From Phaseolus vulgaris (taxonomy: Eukaryota; Streptophyta; Magnoliopsida; Fabales; Fabaceae): a DNA stretch of 64,000 bases. The notes under the pieces are model-generated. The model was not told the origin of the DNA. It did not search any database and saw nothing but the letters and a program-made list of their open reading frames with translations. The stretch is taken from assembly GCF_000499845.2 (NCBI RefSeq), contig NC_023759.2, forward strand, positions 33,294,464 to 33,358,463. Direction: 5' to 3'. Position numbers and translations under genes: made by a program. Every line of letters begins with the position of its first letter. Position 1 is the stretch's first letter. Positions 11,783-23,364 of this stretch are shown piece by piece.

Positions 11783-13474
11783 ACAGGCGTCAAGCTAGAT
11801 GACGTTAAACGAGCGCTTACTGGGAGGCAACCCCGTCCACATTTTAGTTTTATGTTGTTACCTTTGTTTATTTTATTTTTCAAAAAAAAAAAAAAAAAAA
11901 AATCTTGTATGCCTCCTAATCATTTTGCAGGTTATGTATTTTGACTTGAGGACAGGTTCTATTAGTCAAGGGGGCAGATCTAGCAAATGAAGCAAGACTA
12001 TAGATAAAGATTTTTAAAAAAAAAGTTGGATGACTTATGAAGAAGAGAGGATTGGGCAAAAATATGGTTTTATCTTTTTAATTCTCTTTTCTTTTCAATT
12101 ATTTGAATTTTATTTTCTGTTTAGTTTTTATTTTATTTTATTTTATTTTTCGGTTATTTTGTTTTCTGTTTATTTGCTTATTTGTTTAGTTTGTTTTTAT
12201 TGCTTATTTTAAATAAATTTTCCTGTTTTGTTAGTTTGGTAGTTTAAGTTTTGAATTATCTTTCTTGACTAAATTTCAGTTTTAATTTGTTTGTTTTCTA
12301 GTTTATTTTTTTTTCAAATAAAAAAGAACTAGAATATTAATTTTGAATTGTGGAAAAAAGAATTTGTGTTTAAATATTAAATAGTGAGATGAATTAGACA
12401 CAGGTTAGAAAAGAAAATATGATTGAATCCCTATTCAAATGTAGTTCAAATATGATACATGAAAATTTAACAGGATGATTGATTAGGACAGATAATGACA
12501 AGACAAAAAGGAATGAGACCATTTAAACCAAGTGAGTGTGTGAACCTTAAACAATTTTTTTGAGAGTTTTACTGATGAATTGACAGTTGTGGTTGCTTAA
12601 TTTTTATTTTTGTTGCATCATAAAAGAGCATGAAGATGATTGAGGCATTTGTTTGTGTTAATTAGGAGCCAGGGCCAAAAAACCAACCTTTATATTAGAA
12701 TTCCATTTTTTTTATATCCCCTTTGGGCCAAGAAAGTTAATATTGCACCTTAACCTTTATTGATATAATTTTCTACCCTTTAGCATGTCTAAGGAAGGAG
12801 AACATAGATGCAATACATATAGAAAAGGGAATGGTTGGTTCTGATTTTGAAAGTTCAAAAAGTTAAAAATAGGAAGAATCTTTTCCTATTATTGAAAACA
12901 AAACAAAAAAGTAAGAGAAACCGAAGAAGAAAAAGAAATAAAAAAAAAGAAAGATAGAAAAAAATTTCATGAAAATCATGAAAAGAAAGAAAATGAGGAA
13001 AAAGGTGACATCGAAAGAAAGTGGTAATTAGATAACATATATGTTCTCTATAATTGAATTGTAGGTATGTTCTTCTTCTTTAAGATGTGCATTTTGTTAT
13101 CTAAGAAATACCAATATTTTTTGGAAGCCCAGCCTCATTACAACCCTGGAAAAGACCTCAAGATTCATGTTTCTAATATGTTTGTGATTTGAAGATGAAA
13201 TGAAAAGCAACTGTGATTTGTTATGATTCAGTGAAATAGAGAGAAACACTTACCCGTGAGCATATGAGAAGATATTTCTTGATGAATTGTCATTTATTTG
13301 TTTTGATTTGATCTTGGAAATTGATTGTGTCTAAAATTTTCTATATTTGAATTTGGAAGCATCATAAGTTTCTAATTTGATCTGTTGTTTAGTGAATTAA
13401 GCTGTTTGATATTTAAATTCAAATATATTCATTTACTTTGCTTGAGGACAAGCAAGATTCTAAGTTGGGGAGAG
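11783..13474 (+). other. Non-coding 3' part of the Athila element, with polypurine tract
   Basis: About 1.7 kb of T-rich then A/G-rich DNA (for example 12895-12965) where RT, RNase H and integrase would be expected. No frame or motif of those domains is visible. It ends with AAGTTGGGGAGAG (13462-13474), the purine tract directly before the 3' LTR. Confidence 0.7.
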
Positions 13475-14506
13475 TGATAAGTGTCTAATTTCAGTAATAT
13501 TTCATATTAAAATATAGGCACTTATGAGGATTTATTGCTAATTTACATATAAAATAATCCCTAATTTATGAATTTATACCTTTTTACATTTTTTATGATC
13601 TTTATTTGAATAAGAGTATTTTATTCCCAAATTTGGTGTTAATTGCAGATTTCTAAGGAAGATTGGAGATTTGGATTAAAGATGAATGATTTGAGCTAAA
13701 AAGATAAAGATAGAAGGTCCCAGAATGGAAAAGATGCAAAGAAAGATTGGGCCTTTTTTATGTTTTATCATTTAGCCCATTAGCGCGACACAATAAACAA
13801 CCTAACCCTAGAAAATTAGGATAAATAGAGGGCTAGAGGCTCAACCTTAGGGTGCGAGATTGAGAGGAAAACACCATAGAGTGAATTGTAACCCAATTGG
13901 GAGAATGGAAGGTGATAGAAGTATGCGTGGCTAATTCTACCCTTTGGGATTGGGAGTAATCTGCTCAAACTCTTATGTATTGAGGTGATATTTTATATAT
14001 TAATATTCAGTTCTTGATTGATTATTGGTATTGTTGTTTTACTTTTAATTTTCCGTGACAACTTGAGAATCTTAAATCTGTCCGGGAGGTATTTTTAGGG
14101 TTCGGACCTAAACAACAATACTTAACATATTTGAGTGCTAGGAATAGACTTGAAATGTTAATTGCTATTAAACGTCTGAGCTTTGTTCTAAGTTGTTCTT
14201 ATAATTATGCGAGGGATCGATAGTTAGGGAACATTCTTAAGGATTTTATATGCGAGGAATCGATATAAATGATTTTTATACGGGCATCAATTTCAATTAA
14301 AGAACTTAATATTGACATGTTAATCAAAATACATGAGAGTGAGAGAGATGAAACCTAATCCCTATTTTTCCAATTGAAACAATTAATTCTTTGTCTATTT
14401 TCTTATTGATCATCGCCAACACAACCACTCTCAATACACTTTTAATTGTTTTGTTCTATATTTAGCGATTATTGTACTTGATAATTCACTGTTCCTTGTG
14501 GGATCG
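13475..14506 (+). repeat. 3' LTR of the Athila element, truncated at its right end
   Basis: Matches 8007-9037. Similarity stops abruptly after GGGATCG. The next bases (TCCATCAACCGG) belong to the protease region of the outer Tat element. Confidence 0.85.
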
Positions 14507-16758
14507 TCCATCAACCGGCTGATGGAAATCGTGTCGATGCCTCGCCTAGCAATGAATTTCCCTTCGTCAGCGGAGGATATCCTTACAGTCCATGTGGACC
14601 AGAAGGAGGCACGAGAATGTTATGCTCAAAGCCTCCGAGTAGAGCCTTTGAGGAACGACATCTCTCCCAAGAGTAAATCCTCTCAGAAAGACAGCTCATC
14701 CTGGGAGGCCCGATCGATGTCAGTAGAACCAACTGTTGCATTGGTAGACCTGGATCCACGGGTGACCGAGGACAGGTTGGAGGCCAGGGAAGAGCTGAGG
14801 CGAGTACCGCTTCTACATGAAGAGCGCAGTACCGCTGTGGGGACAGCCTTGGCAGCAGCCGAGGCCGAGATAATGCACGCCACGCTTAAGAAGAATGTAG
14901 ATCTGTTTGCGTGAACACCATCTGACATGCCAGGTGTAAGCCCAGACATCATCACCCACAAGCTGTCAGTGTTTAAGGAAGCACGACCGATCTCCTAGAA
15001 GAAGAGGGATTACGGCGATGAAAAGCGCCTAGAAGCGAAAGTAGAAGAAGAAAAGTTTCTATCGGCCGGATTCATACGGGACGCCTGATACACGACTTGG
15101 CTACCCAATGTCGTCATGGTCACCAAGTCGAACGGTAACTGGAGGATGTGTGTCGACTACAGAAACCTCAACAACGCATGTCCGAAGGACTCCTACCCTC
15201 TACTGAACATCGACTGCCTGCTAGATGGGGTGGCCGACCATAAAATTTTAAGCTTCCTGGATGCTTATTCTGGCTACAACCAGATAAGTATGCACCCCAA
15301 GGACAAAGAGAAGAAGACCTTCATGACGGTCGATGCCAACTACTACTATGAGGTCATGTCGTTCGGCCTCAAGAATTCAGGGGCGACCTACCAACGCCTT
15401 ATGGACAAAATCTTCCAAGGGCTGATTGGCCGGTGTGTAGAGGTGTACGTGGACGACATCGTGGTGAAGTCCGACTCCTTTGACTAGCATGTGGAAGACC
15501 TCAAGAAGGTGTTCAAAGCCCTCAAAGGGGCCAATATGAAGTTCAACCCCGAGAAGTGCACATTCGGGGTTGAGGGAGTGAAGTTCCTAGGCTTCATGCT
15601 CACCCATAGGGGTATCGAGGCTAACCCCGAAAAATGCCAAATCATAGTCCGCATGAGGAGTCCAAAGAACATCAAGGAGGTGCAACAGCTCCTAGGGCGC
15701 TTGACAACCCTCTCAAGATTCGTCCCCCGACTGGCCGAGCAGACGAGATCGATTGTACAGCTACTTCAGAAGGCTGCCAAGTTCAGCTGGGACGACAGAT
15801 GTGAGGAAATCTTCAAGCAGTTGAAGGATTTCCTAACATCTCCATCGGTCATACAGAAGCCGAGAATCGACCAACCCATCCTGGTTTACCTAACGGTCTC
15901 GGAGGAGGCAATCAGTGCTGCATTGGTGGAGGAGGTCGAGGACGAGGAACGACCAATATATTTTGTTAGCCGAACGCTTCATGAGGCCAAGACGAGATAT
16001 TAGATGATCAAAAAGGTGGCGCTCGCCCTGGTCCTCACATCAAGGAAGATGTGCCCCTACTTCCAAAATCATTCAATCACTGTAAGGACCGACTACCCCA
16101 TCTTTAAAATTTTGTCTAAACCCGACCTTGCAGGGAGGATGATAGGATGGTCGGTCGAGTTGTCTGAATTCGACATTCGGTACCAACCGAGAGGGGCTAT
16201 CAAGTCCTAGTCCCTAGCCAACTTCTCAGCCAAACTTACACCGCTACCCACCCTGTCGGCCGGGTGGACGCTCTACGTGGATGGCTCATCCAACAAAACA
16301 ACCTGTGGAGCAGGAGTCATCCTAGAAGGATTAGGCGATCTCCTCTTGGAGCAAGCACTCCAGTTTGGATTCAAGGCGACCATCAACCGGGCTGAGTACG
16401 AGGCCTTGCTCGCTGGACTAAACCTAGCCTATGACATGGGAGCACGCGAGGTTGTGTGCAAAAGCGACTCCCAGGTTATGGTCGACCAAGTCAAGGGAGA
16501 GTTCAAGGTGAAGGAACCCTTACTACAACGCTACTATCATGCTGCCCGAAACAGCATCGCCCGATTCAACAAGGGACCCTTAGAACACATACCGAGGGAG
16601 ACAAACAAAAGGGTCAATGTCCTGTCTAGGCTGTTGGTCACAAAGAAGAAGAGCCACCAACGATCAGTCATACAAATATGGCTAAGACACCCTTGTGTGT
16701 TAGAAACTGAATGCCTGACAATAGCCGAGACCAAGACTGACAACTGGATGACCCTCAT
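14507..16758 (+). pseudogene. Tat pol: protease end, RT, RNase H and archaeal-type RNase H, nonsense-riddled
   Basis: One continuous frame, interrupted only by stops at 14912 (TGA), 14996 (TAG), 15086 (TGA), 15485, 16001 and 16208 (TAG). The first residues (SSINRLMEIVS) are the region just after the protease ILGR motif. RT follows with WRMCVDYRNLNNACPKDSYP, FLDAYSGYNQI and the catalytic YVDDIVVKS near 15448-15474, then the thumb (ANPEKCQ). RNase H has YFVSRTLHEAKTRY. A second RNase H of the archaeal type used by Tat elements follows, with YVDGSS, NRAEYEALLAGL and KSDSQVMVDQV. The frame is cut at 16758 by the next insertion and resumes at 21088. The stops fit changed CAG and TGG codons. Confidence 0.85.
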
Positions 16759-17890
16759 TGATATGAACCCAAAAACATGATATGGATATGATTTGAACAT
16801 GTTATGGATTCAATAAGAGTTGGAATATGATTAAGCACTTTTTAAGAATTGGATCAATGTTCTTAATCGTTCAAGAACTCACCAAAACACAAGAACCAAG
16901 CCAAACTCACATAGAAACCCATTTTTGGACATATGAATCGAATGAAACAAAGAAAAACACAAATGCACCGATTAAAAGTTCAAGAAACACAATTAGAACC
17001 ACAAGAACAACAACCCAAGGTAAACTACCGAACAAAAATAGAAACTACACAAGTTCTACCGATTGAAACAACAAGAAACAACAAAGACATGTTTTAGAGT
17101 TTGTTATGGGATGGAAATGGAAAAAGAAGATGAATAGGAATAGGAAACTTATGTTGTTGGAGCTCTTGGAAATATGCACGCCACTTGAAGGATAGTTGGC
17201 TTCAATATAAGTGTTGCGCCACTTGAGAGTCCAAGAATTCCCTAAAGATAAGACTAGAAGAGAAGAAGACACAAGTCTCTCTCACTCACTCACCAATTTG
17301 GTAGAGATTCTTTACTCTCAAAAATCAATCTTTTTCATTTCAAAGACCTAAGCCTCCCTTTTATAATGGGGAAAACCAGTCACAACGTACAAGAGAAGGA
17401 AGCTTGAAAGGTCACCTTCTAATGCCTTCTAAGATACTCTAGCGCCTAAAGAGAGAAAGAATGTGAAAAAGGCATTCTTCTAGTCCCTACCTACCAAAAC
17501 TAGCACCTAAGGTGCTATACTAATGGAAGTGTCTTTTTGGTTTCCCTCTTAGAACATCCTAAGCTATTTCTATATTACTTTCAAATTTATACAAAAGAAA
17601 TTACAAAGAGAGATATTAATTGGAGCCCATTCTTGAATGCTTGTAGTCTTCTTGTTGTTTTTGGGCTTGGTCCTCTCTTTATTTAATTTTTCTTTATTTT
17701 TGAGAAGACTAGAAGGAAGAACTTTAAATGCTTGGGTGAATGGCCTCTTCCTCCATTAGTGAAATCCTCTTCTACTTGATCTCCATCATGCTCCCCGAGT
17801 TGGAGAGAATTCGTCCACGAATTCAGAATTCCTGCATATAATAAAGTCAGTTTACTATCAAAATTAACAGTTGAATAAGAAAAAGACAAA
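16759..17890 (-). other. Downstream (3') part of the chromovirus-like insert
   Basis: Contains the polyprotein tail fragment near 17820-17880 and, at 17358-17370 on the minus strand, CCCCATTATAAAAGGG, a good TATA box. The TATA box suggests that most of this stretch is the 3' LTR. There is no convincing reading frame, and the LTR's inner boundary is not recognisable. Confidence 0.45.
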
Positions 17891-18113
17891 CATGACTTAG
17901 AATTTGTAAGAAGTGGGAATTCAGAAAAGGAGGTCCTATAGACAGACCAAGTTGGAAAACATTGTTTGGGGATGATGATATTTTTGGAAAAAATCCTCTT
18001 AAAAGGTGAAAACCATTAGAAGGTATGTAAAAATCATCCCTAACATTTTGTAACCAAGTTGGTGTTGAAATAGGAACCTTGGGTAGTGAAAAAGATAAAG
18101 AAGAAGAATACCT

Positions 18114-19869
18114 TCAAGGCTCAAGTTGAGGCATAGCACGAGTCAACATGATTGATTTAGTGGATAAAGGATGGTGACTCGGTTGATTATTGACTTCTTT
18201 TGCTTTCTCATTTTCTCTTTTAGTTTTCATTTTTATTTGGTCCTCATGAACCTCTTGGGGAGAGAGGGGTTTTAAGCTAACTTTGCGCCTTTGGAAGGAA
18301 AAAGACATTGTATTGGATAGGCCATCATGTAAAACATGTCTATCATATTGCCAAGGCCTTCCTAAAAGAACATGAGTTGCTTCCATGGGCACAACATCAC
18401 ATAAAACCTCATCTTTATACTTTCCTATTGCAAAGTTAATGAGGACTTGTTTGTTAACCATGATTTCACCTTCGGTACTAAGCCATTGTAATTTATAGGG
18501 CTTGGTATGAGAGATAGTGGGTAAGGCTAACTTCTCCATAACTCTTGTACTAGCCACATTAGTGCAACTACCCCCATCAATAATCAAGGAACATAACTTG
18601 TTGGTGATAAGACATCGGGTGTGGAAAATATTTTCTCTTTGGGTATCATCCAAAGGTTTTGGAATTGTTCCCAACATTCGCCTTATCATCAATAAGTCAC
18701 CTTCACAAGGACTTTCGCTCTCAATCTCACTTGGGAATCTAGAAGGTGAGGAATGTCTAGAGGTTTCAGAGTCATGCTCATTAACCACTACCCTATCATG
18801 TATAAACATATTTCGTTTAGAAGGGCAATTAGAAGCTATGTGACCATATCTTAAGCATTTAAAACATTTCTTACTAGACGATTTTGTTGGGGATTTAGAA
18901 GTTGAAGGCTTAGAATCTCTAGTTTGGAAAGATGATTCTTTAGGAGGATACTTTGAAAAAAATTTGTTTTTATTCCTCCAAGAGTTGTTGTAGTAGTCAT
19001 CATTATGAGTATTTTTTTAAAGCATTTTTCTTTGCAAGTTGGGTTTCAACCTTGATGGCAAGGTGAACCAAATTTCCCAAAGATGAATACTCATGAAGTT
19101 CAACAACATCTTGAATATCCCTTCTAAGACCACTCACAAATCTAGCCATCTTAGCTTCCTCACTTTCATGCATATCTACTTTGATTAAAAGCGTTTCTAA
19201 CTCTTTAAAGTAAGCATCCACACTTAGCGTGCCTTGGTGAAGCCTTTGGAGCTTCAACAAAAGGTCTTTCCTAAAGTGTGGTGGAACAAATCTAATGCGT
19301 ATACACTATTTCAAATCGTTACAAGAAACCACGGGAGGTTTCTTGTTTAGTCCAATGTCCATTATAAGTCTATGCCACCATTGCATGGCATAATCTAAAA
19401 ATTCTAAAAAGGCTATTTTCACCTTTTGGTCATCTTTGACCTCATGTACATAAAAAATTTGTTCACATTTAGCCTCCCAATCTAAATATACACGAGGATC
19501 ACGCTCACCACTAAAGCTAGGTACTTTTACAAAAGGTAAATAAGACTTGGCTTCATGGTGATGTCCTTCTTCACGGTGATGTCTATCTCCATGATGATGA
19601 TGGTGATGTGTCCTCCTTCTATGATCTTCTTCATGGCCGTGAGCATTGGAAGAACCTCTTGAAGAATGTCTATGAGAATGGTGGCTTCCATGGAAGGAAT
19701 TGGATGACCTATCTTGCTTCAATTCAACTATTTGTAATCTTTCCTCCAACTTTTTCATAGCTTCATTCTTTAGGGAAAGGGAGCGTTTTGCCTCTTTTAA
19801 TTCATTAAGAATAAACGCTCTATGAGGAGAGTGTGGTTTGGAAGAGTCACCACTTGAATATGCAGCCAT
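18114..19869 (-). pseudogene. Chromovirus-type gag-protease, broken
   Basis: Starts at ATG 19869 (MAAYSSGDSSKPH). A coiled-coil segment follows, then an unusual His/Arg-rich stretch (about codons 60-105), then the gag core with FVKVPSFSGERDPRVYLDWE. A TAG lies just after NDLK (19306). The same frame continues with LLLKLQRLHQGTLSVDAYF to about 19003, where an extra A in an A-run shifts it. The new frame carries the zinc knuckle CFKCLRYGHIASNC (about 18818-18870) and the protease with LIIDGGSCTNVAS and HVLLGRPWQYD, ending at 18114. Gag packages RNA and the protease cleaves the polyprotein; neither can be made intact here. No RT follows. Confidence 0.75.
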
Positions 19870-21087
19870 TAGAAAAAGAAAACAATAAACACAAGAACAA
19901 ACAATTTCAAGAAAAACAAGGTTAGAAAATGAAAAAAGATAGTGCTGGAATGAAAATTAAAAGACACTCAAAGCACTCCAAGAAAGAATACTTCCCTCAA
20001 CCAATCTGCTCTTGAGGTTTTGGTAACTCTCAAATGAAATATGTCAAAGAAAAGCACTCTCTCTTAAAGCCAATACACCACAAAACTTAAAGAACAATAA
20101 AAAGACAATCAAGAAAAGGTGTAAACAAGAAAAGGCTATAGCAAAAGGAATACAAGATATATGACAAAATCAAAGAATAGTGAAGAAAAGACAATCAAGA
20201 AAAATAAGGTAGTCAATTATGGGACACAAAAGAAACCTAGAGAAAAGCACTAGAGTAGATGAAAAAAACAAAAAAAACAAAACTACTAAAATTTTATGTA
20301 AACTGTGCGTGACTTTACAGATTTATCTGGAACAGAAGAAATCAAACTGGATTATGAAATTTAAACCAATGAAAGTTCAAGATCTTATCTCAACAATGGC
20401 ACTAGAATCACACAAAAATAGTGCGCCAATTAATTGTGATAAATTTTTCAAAATTACTGCCACTTTACTGTATTTTTTGTGCCAGAATTACACACCGGAC
20501 GTATTTCATTTATCATTTTTTCTGTATATTGAATTTTGATGTACTTATTTTTTCTACTTTTTTGTAACACTCTCAAAAACTCAAATCCAGAATTTTAGAA
20601 TTTTCCAGTAATCACAAAAATTTTAATAAATCGAAACAGTCAACACATTTTCAAGAAAACAGAGGAAACCTAATTGGAATGAAAAACAGAATTGAGAACT
20701 TCAAAAGACATAATAGAATTGATGTTTCAAGAACTTGTATAGATATAAAATACAAGTAAGAACTCAAATCTAAAAAGAACCAAAGGATCAAGAAAACAAA
20801 CATATAAAACTGTACTCAAGTAAAAAAAATCAAGAAACCAAAATTATCAACAAAATGACTACATAGAATTGATAACATTTTGGGAGAAACATGACTTTGA
20901 CAAAACTTATAGGGATTCAAAAATCAAAATGACACAAACACAATGTATTAAGAACAAGAAAACAACAAGAAATACCCAAAAAACAGTAAAAACAGAATGC
21001 TAATGTAAAGTTCTTGAATTAAAAGTGCCAAAAACAACTCAAATACATAATAACACACCTAAGACTAATATTCTTGGGTTCATATCA
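19870..21087 (-). other. Upstream (5') region of the chromovirus-like insert
   Basis: A-rich on the plus strand and without coding frames. It should hold the 5' LTR and primer site of the insert, but neither is recognisable apart from the outer terminus TGATATGAACCC on the minus strand. GGTGTATTGGCTTTAAGAGAG near 20056-20076 (minus) could be a decayed primer site, but this is weak. Confidence 0.35.
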
Positions 21088-22250
21088 CCCATCATCCAAT
21101 ACCTCGAGGACGACACATGCAAGCCAGAGGAGGAAAAAGCAATGAAGCAATAGTGTGCCCGATACACTATGATTAACGAAGATTTATAGCGATGAAGCTA
21201 CTCGGCCCCCCTGCTGAAATGCATCACCAACAAACAGGCCTAGTACGTCCTGACTGAAATCCACAAAGGAGTCTGCGGAAACCACTCGGGGGCACGAACG
21301 ATGGCCTCTAAAGTCTTGAGAGCACGCTATTACTGGCCGACCGTCCAGGGGGATTGTGCCGAGTACGTGAAAAAATGTTCCAAATGCCAGGAGTTCGGCC
21401 CCCTCCACCATACTAAGCTAGAAGAACTACACAGTCTCATCTCCCCATAGTCGTTCGCCATCTGAGGGATGGACATCATCGGCCCCTTCGTGCCAGGAAA
21501 ATGACAGACCAAGTTCCTCCTAGTTGGAGTTGACTACTTTACAAAATGGATCGAGGCCGAGGCACTCGCATCCATCTCGGCTAAAAACATCCAAAATTTC
21601 GTGTGCCGAAGCATCGTTTGTCGGTTCGGCGTTCCGAATACAATAATAACTGACAACGGCCGACAATTCATTGACTGAGGATTACAGTCATTTTATGACG
21701 ACCTCAGCATCAAATCCATCACGACCTCAATCGAGCACCCACAAACCAACGGGTAGGCCGAGGCCGCAAACAAAGTCATACTGAACGAGCTGATAGAAGT
21801 ACTCTGGGTGTACATATGCACCCCCAGACCACCACGCAGGTAACGCCATACAGCTTGACATACGGGACCGAGGCAATGATCTCAGTCGAAGTGGGCGAGC
21901 CCACCATACGAAGGCAAATGTTCGACCTCACCCTAAACAAGAAGAGCTTAGCGGTCAACCTTGACTTGGTAAGTGAGCTTCGTGACAAGAGCAAGATTCG
22001 GGAGACCGCATGCAAGCTTTGGGCGTCAAGACGCTACAACACATAAGTCCGACCGAGGAGCTTCCAAAAGGGAGACCTCGTCTGGAGGATGCGCAGCAAT
22101 GCGAGAAGAAGTGAAGGGAAGTTCTCGTCCAACTGGGAGGGAAATTTCCAAGTTCGAGAAGTCGCAAAGGGGGTAGCTTATCACTTAGAATGGATTTCGG
22201 GCAAAATTGCACCAAGGAAGTAGAATGCCACTCATCTTAAGTTTTATTAC
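21088..22250 (+). pseudogene. Tat integrase, broken
   Basis: Resumes the outer Tat pol after the insertion. The zinc-binding half has EIHKGVCGNHSGA and VKKCSKCQEFG. The catalytic core has GMDIIGPF, GVDYFTKWIEAEAL, TDNGRQFID and HPQTNG*AEAANK, with the D, D and E positions visible. About nine stops interrupt it (for example 21151, 21187 and 21193). A small deletion plus a one-base shift near 21800-21816 follows, and the C-terminal domain continues with TPYSLTYGTEAM and KGDLVWRM to about 22250. Integrase would insert the cDNA; this copy is dead. Confidence 0.8.
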
Positions 22251-22353
22251 AGTTGAAAGAAATAAAATCACGCACTCTTTCCTCACCCTACCAGGGAGGT
22301 TTTAATGAGGTGTTTTTCTCAAAGTATTAGCATTGCTCTCCTTTAAAGTCTCA

Positions 22354-22940
22354 GTTCGGTCTGGATGAAGCCTTAACCAGCATACCCTGCCGAATATCGA
22401 TCAACTAGGTTTGGACTGGACGCAACCTTAACCAACATACCCTACCAACACCTCTCACTCGGTTCGGTCTGGATGAAGCCTTAACCGGCATATCCTGCCG
22501 ACACCAATCAACTAGGTTTGGTCTGGACGCAGCCTTAACCGGCATACCCTGCCAACACCTCTCACTCGGTTCGATCTGGATGAAGCCTTAACCGGTATAC
22601 CCTTCCGACACCGATCAACTAGGTTTTGTCTAGATGTAGCCTTAACCGGCATACCCTGCCAACTCCTCTCACTCGGCTCGGTCTGGATGAAGCCCTAACC
22701 GACACACCCTGCCGAAACGATCAACTAGGTTTGGTCTGGATGAAGCCCCAACCGGCATACCCTGCCAACACCTCTCACTTGGTTCGGTCTGGATGAAGCC
22801 CTAACTGGCATACCCCGCCGACACCGCTCAACTAGGTTTGGTCTGGATGAAGCCTTAACCAGCATACCCCGCCAACACCTTTTCACTCGGCTCGGTTTGG
22901 ACGTAGCCTTAACCGGCATACCTTGCTGAGACCGAGTTAA
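22354..22940 (+). repeat. 53-55 bp tandem repeat in the Tat 3' region
   Basis: About eleven copies of a unit beginning GGTCTGGATGAAGCC, with starts near 22358, 22413, 22466, 22520, 22573, 22627, 22679, 22733, 22786, 22840 and 22895. Odd and even copies differ (ending in CGATCAACTAGGTT or CCTCTCACTCGG), giving a dimer period of about 107 bp. The array lies between integrase and the antisense frame. Confidence 0.9.
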
Positions 22941-22984
22941 CCTTGTAACTTGGCACAAATAAACTTAAAATCAAGTAATGGATA

Positions 22985-23200
22985 CACATTGAAGACCAAT
23001 CGCCCATTCAATTTGTTCGATTAAATACTCACAATTGAAGGTCGATCGCCCATTTAACTTCAATTAAATATTCACAGTGAAGGTTGATCGCCCGTGTAAA
23101 TTGCTCGATTAAATATTCGCAGTTAGGGGCCGACCGCTAATTCAACTTGTTCAAATTAAAGACTCGTATTGAAGGCCGACCGCCCAATCAAATGTAGACC
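22985..23200 (+). repeat. About 45-bp tandem repeat in the Tat 3' region
   Basis: Five degenerate copies of a unit containing GAAGGTCGATCGCCCATT followed by TTCGATTAAATACTCAC. It lies just downstream of the 54-bp array and upstream of the antisense frame. Confidence 0.7.
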
Positions 23201-23364
23201 GACATTTTTAACTTGTAAATTTTTTTCTCCAAATCATAAAGATTGAAGGCACAATATAACAAAAAGACCGATATATATTAAGAGTAAAAGGGGGAGGCCA
23301 CACCCTAGCCTCGGAGGAGAGAGAGACTACAAAATAAAAGGCCACAGCCCAGCCGAAGGCAAAT

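Larger units (their letters stand above)
8007..14506 (+). mobile_element. Young non-autonomous Athila-type element nested in Tat gag
   Basis: Direct repeats 8007-9037 and 13475-14506 both start TGATAAGTGTCTAATTT and differ by about ten changes over about 1030 bp. A primer site lies at 9110 and a purine tract at 13464-13474. Between them lies one gag-protease frame and then about 1.7 kb without coding capacity: no RT, RNase H or integrase. The 3' LTR stops at GGGATCG (14506), about 60-95 bp short of the 5' LTR. The host element resumes about 1 kb further along its own sequence, so a deletion removed the right junction. Confidence 0.85.
16759..21087 (-). mobile_element. Non-autonomous chromovirus-like element nested in Tat pol
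   Basis: The ends are inverted: TGATATGAACCCAA at 16759-16772 and TTGGGTTCATATCA at 21074-21087. They are flanked by CTCAT (16754-16758) and CCCAT (21088-21092), a 5-bp target duplication with one change. Removing the insert restores the Tat frame across ...GWMTP|IIQYLED. Inside, on the minus strand, are gag with a zinc knuckle, protease, and near 17820-17880 a fragment resembling the C-terminal tail of such polyproteins (NSWTNSLQLGE). RT, RNase H and integrase are absent. I could not recognise a pair of direct LTRs. Confidence 0.7.

Noticed and set aside
22725..22958. 77-codon minus-strand frame over the 54-bp array
   Set aside because: Repeat translation; the unit length is not a multiple of three and copies vary in length.
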